Shown: positions 25,078 through 32,281 of the stretch, in pieces | Numbering within the stretch: the stretch's first letter is position 1 | How the letters are laid out: every line of letters begins with the position of its first letter | DNA from: Methylococcaceae bacterium UBA7658 | GTDB lineage: Bacteria > Pseudomonadota > Gammaproteobacteria > Methylococcales > Methylomonadaceae | DNA: 33,480 nucleotides | Assembly: GCA_002483425.1 (NCBI GenBank) | Contig: DLHW01000053.1 | Location: 1 to 33,480, forward strand | Direction: 5' to 3' | The notes under the pieces: generated by a model | Told to the model about the DNA's origin: nothing | Seen by the model: the letters and a program-made list of their open reading frames with translations, nothing else | The model's database searches: none | Position numbers and translations under genes: made by a program

Positions 25078-25107
25078 ATAATACGACCGGTTGTCTTAAG
25101 TTGTCAA
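25078..25107 (-). promoter_or_regulatory. Autoregulated tetR promoter
   Basis: On the minus strand TTGACA (25102-25107) and TATTAT (25078-25083) are 18 bases apart, a near-consensus sigma-70 promoter. The operator fills the spacer, so the repressor would directly exclude RNA polymerase. The -10 box ends seven bases from the ATG, implying a leaderless or almost leaderless transcript. Confidence 0.65.
25080..25099. promoter_or_regulatory. TetR-type operator before the tetR gene
   Basis: AATACGACCGGTTGTCTTAA contains the near-palindrome ACGAC-CG-GTTGT (25083-25094) and differs at only two of twenty positions from the element at 17015-17034. Its centre lies about 17 bases before the regulator's start codon. 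Confidence 0.7.
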
Positions 25108-25250
25108 TAACGGGTGGAATTCTTTATAGAGTGTGAATACTCCTATCGGTTATGAATTCTCGTCTAAGACGATGCTCACCTCTTTGTCAGCAACCTAGTG
25201 ATTTTTTACGGCTTATGAATTCTTGTGACGGTTAGGAAATCAACAAAACC

Positions 25251-25278
25251 TTGACTTTAAAGTTCCCTAAAGTATCAT
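25251..25278 (+). promoter_or_regulatory. Promoter for the 44-residue membrane protein
   Basis: TTGACT (25251-25256) and TATCAT (25273-25278) are separated by 16 bases. A nine-base inverted repeat, TTGCTATTA-ATT-TAATAGCAA (25291-25311), lies in the resulting 5' untranslated region, a possible RNA-stabilising stem. Confidence 0.55.
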
Positions 25279-25342
25279 TATCCGCTCCATTTGCTATTAA
25301 TTTAATAGCAATTTCTAAAAACAAATTATAGGTAGGACAGAT

Positions 25343-25477
25343 ATGGGGTTCATCTTAGATTTAACTGAAACATTGAAAACACCAGCCGGTGTCGTGGGTC
25401 TTATTGTGGTAGTCGGTGCAGTAGTTATGCTGGTTAAATGGGTTTTCGCGCCACACCCAGACGACGAACCGAAATAA
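25343..25477 (+). CDS. 44-residue single-pass membrane protein
   Basis: The frame MGFILDLTETLKTPAGVVGL... is 44 residues long, with one hydrophobic helix at about residues 16-35 (AGVVGLIVVVGAVVMLVKWV) and a charged Pro/Asp/Glu-rich tail APHPDDEPK. GGTAGGACAG lies directly before the ATG, a sigma-70-like promoter lies 65 bases further up, and a very strong palindromic terminator follows 18 bases after the stop, so this is a self-contained and probably well-expressed transcription unit. Small single-pass proteins of this kind often stabilise a membrane complex. No partner is identifiable here. Confidence 0.75.
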   Translation: MGFILDLTETLKTPAGVVGLIVVVGAVVMLVKWVFAPHPDDEPK

Positions 25478-25495
25478 GTTTATAGATTTTCTTTT

Positions 25496-25540
25496 AAGGC
25501 CGCTATCGATTCGATCGAATCGATAGCGGCCTTAGTTTTT
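25496..25540 (+). terminator. Perfect 38-base palindromic terminator
   Basis: Positions 25496-25533 form a perfect palindrome with no mismatch, whose left arm is AAGGCCGCTATCGATTCGA. It is followed by A, G and TTTTTT. RNA would form a very stable stem. It ends the small membrane protein transcript. Confidence 0.88.
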
Positions 25541-25608
25541 TGTGGCGTCTGCATTTTTTAGTTTGTTTCAAAATATCCCCGCAGTGTTTCTCTGTTTCGG
25601 ATTCTGGA

Positions 25609-27513
25609 ATGTATCAATTTATTTACAACAAAATTTTCCAGCTGCTTTCCAAGCAAGCGCCTGCGACAGGCATAGGTTTGTTTCGCTGTCTCTACGGGTT
25701 AGTAACCCTGCAGGAAATCTTTTTTCTGAATTATTTCGACCATTTAATCTTCGATCCAATTCCGTTTATTGACGTCGAGTTTCCGGCAATACCGCTTTTT
25801 CTCGGACTTTGGTTAGTGATTGCGGTTTTCGTTACAATCGGTTACCGCTATCGGTTTGCGATGACCGCGAACTATTTATTTTGGCTTGTATTTGTCAATT
25901 TTACCGCCATGCAACGGGATTTCGACGGCGGCTTCGACACCTTTATGATTGGCGCGGGATTTTTTCTGTTATTTATGCCCGGCGACCGGGCTTTTTCAAT
26001 AGACTGCTTAAGGTACAAGTTAAGCAATCCATTTGTTCATTACAGCGCTTACCCGCCTCAAACCATTTCTGCGCTAGCTTACCAATTGCCCGTATTTATC
26101 TGCCTGGGTTGGCTTTACTTTGATTCCGATGTGCATAAACTGTTCGCCGAACAATGGCGTAACGGTCTGGGTCAATGGTTACCTGCTACTCAGCCTTATT
26201 ACGTGTCGGCTCTCGATATGTCGCCATTGCTCAACATAGAATGGTTACAAAAAACCGCCGGTTACACGATCATGGTGTTTCAGGCGACGTTTATGTTTTT
26301 GTTCGCGCACCGGTGTTTGCGAGTTGTTTACTTAGTGATAGGGATAGGTCTGCACTTAGGTATTACCCTTACCCTGAATATTTATCCGTTTGGTATGGGG
26401 ATGCTTTGTTTCTATACATTACTGGTGCCGTTTAGTTGGTGGCGGACAATAGGTTCCGGGCTTAAGTCTAGCCGTCCGGCGCTAACCGTTTTTTACGATA
26501 AACAGTGTCCTTTATGTAACCGGACGGTTTTGACGCTCAATCACTTCGACCTGTTTAACCGGGTGGATTTCAAAAATGCGCAAGATTACGCCTTTAACAA
26601 TCCGGTTTTAGCAGCAATCGGCATGGACACTTTATTGACCGATTTATACGCCCTGGACGGTCGGAACAGGATTTATTACGGTGTCGATACCTACCGGCGC
26701 ATACTGATCAAAATGGGCTATTTGGCGCCCTTTGGGATCATTTTGGGATTGCCGGGTATCAAGCAGTGGGCGGATAAAAAATACCGGTCAATCGCCGATT
26801 CACGGATAAGGATTGCTTGTGATTCGGATTGTCTGGTTGTTACGCCTTTGGCGGACAACACGCTCTATCACCGGATTTTCGAGCGCTATGGCGGGCAAAA
26901 ACCGAAAACGTTGGCGAGAAAACTGGCGAAGATCATGGTTGCGCTGATTGTGTTGCAATTGAACGCCACAATTCATTACGGAATCTTCTACCGGTTACCC
27001 ATCGCTTACGAAAAGATGGCGATTAGCCAGCCGGTTTCCCAGGCCAGTAACGCCTTACTCATGGTGTCTTCGACTTTTTTCGGCATTACCCCCCATGCCT
27101 TATATTTGCACGATCATTTTGAGGGTTACGACCGTATCTTGGCTATCACCTACCTCGATGCTAAAGGAAATGAGCGCTGGTTGCCGTTTGTCAACGAACA
27201 AGGCCGTTTGCTCGCCCCGAATTGGGGAAGAGTTCATTCGATGTGGGCGAATATTGCCGTTACGCCTAACATAAATAATGTGCGGTTAAAAAAATTTATT
27301 ATGAAAGTAACGGCTTTTTGGGGACAAAAAATAGGGTTGGATTTAGAAAATACGGTTTTTAATATCAAGATGAAAAAAATTGATTCTCCCGTTCGTTGGG
27401 TGCCCGATCAATTACATAAAAACTTTGCATCTGAATGGGTTAGCATTGGTTCGGTGTACTGGCGTCATAAAGAAATCAGTTATGATTTGCCGGTGGATCT
27501 CAATTCTTTGTGA
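25609..27513 (+). CDS. HTTM (vitamin K carboxylase-like) membrane protein fused to a DCC-type thiol-disulfide oxidoreductase domain
   Basis: From ATG 25609 the protein has 634 residues. The N-terminal 280 residues contain several membrane helices in the HTTM pattern (GIGLFRCLYGLVTLQEIFFL, FDGGFDTFMIGAGFFLLFMP, LFAEQWRNGLGQWLP). Next comes a DCC/DUF393 domain beginning TVFYDKQCPLCNRTV, with Cys300 and Cys303 as the probable redox pair. It ends in one further membrane helix (about residue 445) and a 180-residue soluble tail. The frame opens at 25540, but that start lies against the terminator and 25609 begins the conserved part. HTTM proteins relate to vitamin K-dependent gamma-carboxylases, and bacterial roles are mostly unknown. 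No clear ribosome binding site was seen. Confidence 0.82.
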   Translation: MYQFIYNKIFQLLSKQAPATGIGLFRCLYGLVTLQEIFFLNYFDHLIFDPIPFIDVEFPAIPLFLGLWLVIAVFVTIGYRYRFAMTANYLFWLVFVNFTAMQRDFDGGFDTFMIGAGFFLLFMPGDRAFSIDCLRYKLSNPFVHYSAYPPQTISALAYQLPVFICLGWLYFDSDVHKLFAEQWRNGLGQWLPATQPYYVSALDMSPLLNIEWLQKTAGYTIMVFQATFMFLFAHRCLRVVYLVIGIGLHLGITLTLNIYPFGMGMLCFYTLLVPFSWWRTIGSGLKSSRPALTVFYDKQCPLCNRTVLTLNHFDLFNRVDFKNAQDYAFNNPVLAAIGMDTLLTDLYALDGRNRIYYGVDTYRRILIKMGYLAPFGIILGLPGIKQWADKKYRSIADSRIRIACDSDCLVVTPLADNTLYHRIFERYGGQKPKTLARKLAKIMVALIVLQLNATIHYGIFYRLPIAYEKMAISQPVSQASNALLMVSSTFFGITPHALYLHDHFEGYDRILAITYLDAKGNERWLPFVNEQGRLLAPNWGRVHSMWANIAVTPNINNVRLKKFIMKVTAFWGQKIGLDLENTVFNIKMKKIDSPVRWVPDQLHKNFASEWVSIGSVYWRHKEISYDLPVDLNSL

Positions 27514-27542
27514 TTAGACGTAAACGATAAGGTTTTAAAATA

Positions 27543-27571
27543 TTGCATCCCTTTTCCAGTCATGATATAAA
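27543..27571 (+). promoter_or_regulatory. Sigma-70 promoter for the small lipoprotein
   Basis: TTGCAT (27543-27548) and TATAAA (27566-27571) have an ideal 17-base spacer and lie 62 bases before the lipoprotein ATG. Read from sequence only. Confidence 0.65.
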
Positions 27572-27633
27572 TTCACCGTGCTTCTAAGGCGCACACTAAA
27601 ATAAAAAATTCAAACCCATTGGAGGATAATTTT

Positions 27634-27753
27634 ATGAAAAAAGTTATATCACTTGTAGCTGTCGCTTTAATGATCGTTGGCTTAACAGGCTGCATGGATC
27701 CTCAAGACGGTACAAAACAAAGACCAGCAGAGTCAACCAGCATTGGCTTCTAA
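27634..27753 (+). CDS. 39-residue lipoprotein
   Basis: The frame MKKVISLVAVALMIVGLTGC... is 39 residues long. It is a typical lipoprotein signal peptide with lipobox LTGC, so Cys20 would be lipidated and only about 20 residues (CMDPQDGTKQRPAESTSIGF) would remain. The residue after Cys is Met, not Asp, so outer-membrane sorting by Lol is expected. GGAGG at 27621-27625 is a perfect ribosome binding site, and a promoter and a terminator flank the gene, so it is an independent unit. Function is unknown. The size recalls entericidin-type or Lpp-like small lipoproteins, without visible homology. Confidence 0.78.
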   Translation: MKKVISLVAVALMIVGLTGCMDPQDGTKQRPAESTSIGF

Positions 27754-27770
27754 GGATCTTTAAGTCCGTA

Positions 27771-27800
27771 AAAAACCCAGCCTTAGTGCTGGGTTTTTTT
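27771..27800 (+). terminator. Terminator after the small lipoprotein
   Basis: AAAAACCCAGC (27771-27781) and GCTGGGTTTTT (27788-27798) form a perfect stem around CTTAGT, followed by more T. The A-rich left arm would also let it act for the opposite strand, where parA ends 67 bases away. Confidence 0.88.
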
Positions 27801-27866
27801 ATTTTTAAGAGGTTAGATTTTTAACAAACTCGACGCTGACCTCACTGGAAGATAGCCGTAAACGCT

Positions 27867-28646
27867 TTATTCATTATGAATTTCTTCATATAAAGCGCGA
27901 AACTCATTGGTTAATTTGTGATTCGGAACAAAATGAATGAGCGGGCGTGCTGCGGAATGCGATTCCCGGACTTTTATGGACGGCGAAATCATAGCGCCAA
28001 AGACTGGCAGGCCCTCTGCGATCAAGGCTTCAACCATTTGCTGAGGTAAATTAGCTTGCTTTTGGAATTGGTTGACGATGATACCTTCAACTTCCAACTT
28101 TTGATTATGGTCGGCTTTGACTTCGGCGATTGTTTGCATCAAAGTGTAAAGCGCTTCCCGTGAAAAACTATCGCAATCGAAGGGGATTAAGCACTTATCG
28201 GAAGCAATCAGAGCAGACTGGCTATAAAAATTAAGGACCGGCGGGGTGTCGAGATAAATATCGTCGAATTCTTGCAGTTCGTCCAGCGCATCTCTTAATT
28301 TTAATATTTTCATTCGCGATTCCAGTCTGGTTTGGAGCGGTTCTAAATCCGGATGCGAAGGAATAGTATACAAATTAGGGAAAGGGGTCTCGTGAATAGC
28401 GCTTTTAAGTCCGGCATGATTGCCGCTGCCGAATAAGGACAAACTCAGGCAGTCTTTAAAAAAGCTGGCGATGGTTCGATCGCTATCGGTAATTTTTTTT
28501 CCTAAGAGATATTGGGTGGAATTACCTTGAATGTCTAAGTCGATAACTAACGTCTTTTTACCCTCAACGGCGTTGATGGCGGCCAAGTTACATGTAATAG
28601 TCGATTTTCCGACGCCGCCTTTCTGGTTAAAGATGACTCTACGCAT
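27867..28646 (-). CDS. ParA/MinD-family ATPase without ParB
   Basis: The 259-residue protein has the deviant Walker A box KGGVGKST at residues 9-16, LVIDLDIQGNSTQYLLG (Walker A' region) and IYLDTPPVLNFYSQSAL as Walker B and switch. It therefore belongs to the ParA group that binds nonspecific DNA and positions cargo. The N-terminus is short, with no helix-turn-helix domain as in plasmid P1 ParA. No parB gene or parS-like repeat is nearby, so this is an orphan that may position something other than the chromosome. It lies 61 bases behind the zinc-ribbon gene on the same strand, possibly co-transcribed. Confidence 0.88.
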   Translation of the reverse strand: MRRVIFNQKGGVGKSTITCNLAAINAVEGKKTLVIDLDIQGNSTQYLLGKKITDSDRTIASFFKDCLSLSLFGSGNHAGLKSAIHETPFPNLYTIPSHPDLEPLQTRLESRMKILKLRDALDELQEFDDIYLDTPPVLNFYSQSALIASDKCLIPFDCDSFSREALYTLMQTIAEVKADHNQKLEVEGIIVNQFQKQANLPQQMVEALIAEGLPVFGAMISPSIKVRESHSAARPLIHFVPNHKLTNEFRALYEEIHNE

Positions 28647-28707
28647 ATTATTTCCCCCGTTAAATCAAATAGATGAAATGGCAATTATAGGGCTAATGGC
28701 GGTAATA

Positions 28708-29193
28708 TCAAATTCGCGTGAAGGATTTCGCATGACAAGCAGGACATTCAGGAATTTGGCTGGGTTCTTTGAAAGCAATTTCTTTGCCGCAACCGTCGCA
28801 AGTAAAAGTGCCGGGTAAAGTGACGGTTCCGCTTTCGTATTTATGGTGCTTGGCTTCTTCACCCAGTCTAGCTAACTCGATACGGGTTTTATCAGCTATG
28901 CTCAAGAACGCATCCAGTGCGAAATTTTCGAGTAGTTTAATATCGAATTTAAACCATTCGGAAAGCGAGTTCTTGTCTTTCTTGTCAGGTAAACCGTGAG
29001 CCGCGCTTTCTATATCCCGTTTTAGCGCATCGGAAATGATTTCGATTTCGTCTAAAGTCAGATCGCTCACTTTACTGATTTTATCCTTAGCGATTTCCAA
29101 GGCGTCCGCCATTGAATGAAGCGTGTCGTCCATCGTTAAATAGAGTTGCTCCATCAACTCGGAGTAAGTGCTGGCATGTTTATTTTTGTCCAT
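28708..29193 (-). CDS. Zinc-ribbon protein of the DUF1451 (YbeL-like) family
   Basis: The 161-residue cytoplasmic protein has a helical N-terminal region of about 120 residues (MDKNKHASTYSELMEQLYLT, EIEIISDALKRDIESAAHGL), then GEEAKHHKYESGTVTLPGTF and a C-terminal zinc ribbon with CxxC pairs at 132/135 and 150/153. The pattern matches E. coli YbeL, which is also divergent from leuS. The start is ATG 29193 with GAGGAA upstream, eight codons inside the longest frame. Function is unknown. Zinc binding is inferred from the four cysteines. Confidence 0.85.
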   Translation of the reverse strand: MDKNKHASTYSELMEQLYLTMDDTLHSMADALEIAKDKISKVSDLTLDEIEIISDALKRDIESAAHGLPDKKDKNSLSEWFKFDIKLLENFALDAFLSIADKTRIELARLGEEAKHHKYESGTVTLPGTFTCDGCGKEIAFKEPSQIPECPACHAKSFTRI

Positions 29194-29276
29194 GTTTTTG
29201 TTCCTCGAAAATGACACTTTAGATTTACCGTTGGGTACGGTATTCTAACGCTTTTGATTGACGATAGACGATAAGG

Positions 29277-31766
29277 ATGCAGGAAATTTATCAACCGCTT
29301 GACATAGAGCAAAAAGTACAAAATCTTTGGGCGGAATCGGGAACATTTACAGCGGTCGAAAATTTGTCCGCTGAAAAATATTATTGCCTCTCGATGTTTC
29401 CTTATCCTAGCGGTAAATTGCACATGGGGCATGTGCGCAATTACACCATCGGCGATGTCATCAGCCGTTACCAGCGCATGTTGGGCAAGAATGTTATGCA
29501 ACCGATGGGTTGGGATGCGTTCGGGCTGCCTGCCGAAAACGCTGCGATGCAACACGGCGTACATCCGGCGGACTGGACCTACAGCAATATCGGTTACATG
29601 CGCGACCAGCTCAAGCGCTTAGGCTTCGGTTATGACTGGGATCGGGAAATCGCCACTTGCGATCCGGACTATTACAAGTGGGAGCAATGGTTTTTCCTGA
29701 AACTGCTCGAAAAAGGCTTGGCTTACAAGAAAACGGCTCCGGTCAACTGGTGTCCGCACGACATGACTGTTCTCGCCAATGAGCAGGTTATCGACGGCTG
29801 TTGCTGGCGCTGCGACACCAAAGTCGAACGTAAGGAAATCGCGCAATGGTTTTTGAAGATTACCGCTTATGCCGATGAGTTATTGCAGGATTTGGATAAA
29901 CTCGACGGCTGGCCGGAGCAAGTCAAGACCATGCAAGCCAATTGGATCGGCAAAAGTTACGGTGTACGTTTTGCCTTCCCTTATCAATTGAACGGCAAGG
30001 ACAAACTGCTTTGGGTGTATACCACCCGCGCCGACACCATCATGGGGGTCACGTTTTGCGCGGTTGCCGCCGCGCATCCGTTAGCCATCCATGCCGCAAA
30101 AACCAATCCAGCACTCGCCGAATTCCTGAAAGAATGCGAACAAAGCGGCACCGCCGAAGCCGACATGGCGACGATGGAAAAGAAGGGCATGCCGACAGGA
30201 ATAAGTGTTACCCATCCGCTTACGGGCGAACAAATCCCCGTTTGGGTCGGCAACTATGTCTTGATGAGTTACGGTGAAGGCGCGGTCATGGCCGTGCCCG
30301 CACATGACGAGCGGGATTTTTATTTCGCCAATAAATATGGTTTGCCGATAGTGCAAGTGCTGGATGCCGGTAACGGCGGTTTAGCCGAAGGCGAAACCGC
30401 TTTCGACAATCGAAACTGGCAAACGTGGTACGCCTCCAAAGAAGACCGGATGACATTGGTAAACAGCGGCAAATACGACGGCTTAAGCCATAAGGCCGCC
30501 GTCGATGCTATCGCTGTCGACCTGAAAGCTAAAGATTTGGGCGACAAACAAGTACAATTCCGGTTGCGCGATTGGGGTGTAAGCCGTCAGCGCTACTGGG
30601 GGGCGCCGATTCCGGTTATTTATTGCGACGACTGCGGTACCGTCCCCGTACCGGAACAAGATTTGCCGGTCACCTTGCCGAAAGACGTGGTGCTGGACGG
30701 TTCGCAATCGCCGTTAGTGGCGCATCCAACGTTTTCCAAATGCGGTTGCCCCAAATGCGGGAAACCGGCGCGGCGCGAGACCGATACTTTCGATACTTTT
30801 ATGGAATCTTCTTGGTATTTCGCCCGCTTCGCTTGTAACAAGGCGGAAACCATGCTTGACGAAAAGGTTAATTATTGGCTGCCGGTCGATCATTACATCG
30901 GCGGTATCGAACACGCTATCCTGCACTTGCTCTATTCCCGCTTTTACACCAAATTATTACGGGATGAAGGCTTGGTAAGCTGCGACGAACCGTTCAAGAA
31001 ATTGCTGACCCAAGGCATGGTGTTGAAAGACGGCAGCAAAATGTCGAAATCCAAAGGCAACACCGTCGATCCGCAAAGTTTGATCGATCAATATGGTGCG
31101 GATACCGTGCGGTTGTTCATTATGTTTGCCGCGCCGCCCGAACAATCTCTGGAATGGTCGGACAGTGGCGTGGAAGGTGCGTCCCGGTTTTTAAAACGGT
31201 TATGGAAACAGGTCTACAGTCACGTTTCAAGCGGAGAAGCGTGGCAGGTTGTCGATAAGACTTTGATGACGGCAGAGCAAAAAGCTGTCAGAAGGCAATT
31301 GCATCAGACGATCCAAAAAGTCAGCTATGACATGGGTGTCCGCACTATCTATAACACGGCGATTGCCGCGAATATGGAATTATTGAATACGCTGTCCCGT
31401 TTTGAAGACGACAGCGCCAACGGTAAAACCATCCGGCAGGAAGCCCTGGAAGCCATCGTGTTGATGCTGTCGCCGATTGTGCCTCATATATGCCATCAAC
31501 TATGGCTGGATTTAGGGCATAGCGAAGCGGTAGTCAACATGGCTTGGCCTCAATTCGATGAGGCTGCTCTGGCGCAGGATACGATTGAATTCGTTTTGCA
31601 AGTAAACGGCAAATTACGCGGTAAGATGTCCGTACCGGTTTCGGCGTCTAATGCGGAAATCGAACAAGCCGCGCTTGCGGACGAGGCTATCGTTAAATTC
31701 ATCGGCGATAAACCCGTGAAGAAAGCGATTATTGTGCCCAATAAGCTAGTCAACCTCGTAATTTGA
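29277..31766 (+). CDS. leuS: Leucyl-tRNA synthetase
   Basis: This 829-residue class I synthetase charges tRNA-Leu. HMGH is at residues 49-52 in YPSGKLHMGHVRNYTIGD, and KMSKS is at 588-592. The editing domain contains VYTTRADTIMGVTF and EGAVMAVPAHDERD. Zinc-binding-like CxxC segments appear in VIYCDDCG and KCGCPKCGKPARRETDTFDT. The start ATG at 29277 is preceded by an AGACGATAAGG stretch. It opens the leuS-lptE-holA operon, whose order equals that of E. coli. Confidence 0.97.
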   Translation: MQEIYQPLDIEQKVQNLWAESGTFTAVENLSAEKYYCLSMFPYPSGKLHMGHVRNYTIGDVISRYQRMLGKNVMQPMGWDAFGLPAENAAMQHGVHPADWTYSNIGYMRDQLKRLGFGYDWDREIATCDPDYYKWEQWFFLKLLEKGLAYKKTAPVNWCPHDMTVLANEQVIDGCCWRCDTKVERKEIAQWFLKITAYADELLQDLDKLDGWPEQVKTMQANWIGKSYGVRFAFPYQLNGKDKLLWVYTTRADTIMGVTFCAVAAAHPLAIHAAKTNPALAEFLKECEQSGTAEADMATMEKKGMPTGISVTHPLTGEQIPVWVGNYVLMSYGEGAVMAVPAHDERDFYFANKYGLPIVQVLDAGNGGLAEGETAFDNRNWQTWYASKEDRMTLVNSGKYDGLSHKAAVDAIAVDLKAKDLGDKQVQFRLRDWGVSRQRYWGAPIPVIYCDDCGTVPVPEQDLPVTLPKDVVLDGSQSPLVAHPTFSKCGCPKCGKPARRETDTFDTFMESSWYFARFACNKAETMLDEKVNYWLPVDHYIGGIEHAILHLLYSRFYTKLLRDEGLVSCDEPFKKLLTQGMVLKDGSKMSKSKGNTVDPQSLIDQYGADTVRLFIMFAAPPEQSLEWSDSGVEGASRFLKRLWKQVYSHVSSGEAWQVVDKTLMTAEQKAVRRQLHQTIQKVSYDMGVRTIYNTAIAANMELLNTLSRFEDDSANGKTIRQEALEAIVLMLSPIVPHICHQLWLDLGHSEAVVNMAWPQFDEAALAQDTIEFVLQVNGKLRGKMSVPVSASNAEIEQAALADEAIVKFIGDKPVKKAIIVPNKLVNLVI

Positions 31767-31777
31767 GGTATCCGTTG

Positions 31778-32281
31778 ATGCATCGTTCTAAGGTTGTAAT
31801 CATTTTGATTTTAGCGGCGCTCTTAACTGCTTGCGGTTATCATCTCCGTGGCGCTTACGATCTGCCTAAAGCGATGAAAAATGTTTATATCCAGGGCGGA
31901 TCGTCGGCTTTTCGCGACCAATTCAATGCGATGTTGAAATCGTCCGCCGGTAAACTGGCCGAGACGCCGGATAAGGCCGACGTTATTGTTAGAGTGTACC
32001 GGGACGAAGTCGAACGGCGGGTATTGTCGTTAAGCGAAAGAGGCCGTTCGAACGATATTGAATTGGCCGGGCATTTGGAATATGAAATCCTTGACTCAAA
32101 AAAGGGCGTTTTGGTAGCTCGAGAGCCGGTTGATTTCCGGCGCGAGTATTTCAACGACCAGCAAGATGTTATCGCTAAAGACAACGAAGAAACGGTCATC
32201 CGGAAAGAAATGTACCAGCAAGTGGTGAGGACGGTTATCAACCGGGGCAGGGCGGCCTTTGAAACGGCTGGCAAGCAGTAA
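31778..32281 (+). CDS. lptE: LPS-assembly lipoprotein LptE
   Basis: The 167-residue outer-membrane lipoprotein plugs and assists LptD in lipopolysaccharide export. The signal peptide ends in lipobox LTAC with lipidated Cys19, followed at once by GYHLRGAYDLP, the LptE hallmark. GAGGT at 31765-31769, eight bases before ATG 31778, sets the start and overlaps the leuS stop codon. It is followed without a gap by holA. Lipidation would need LspA, encoded at 12692-13186. Confidence 0.93.
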   Translation: MHRSKVVIILILAALLTACGYHLRGAYDLPKAMKNVYIQGGSSAFRDQFNAMLKSSAGKLAETPDKADVIVRVYRDEVERRVLSLSERGRSNDIELAGHLEYEILDSKKGVLVAREPVDFRREYFNDQQDVIAKDNEETVIRKEMYQQVVRTVINRGRAAFETAGKQ

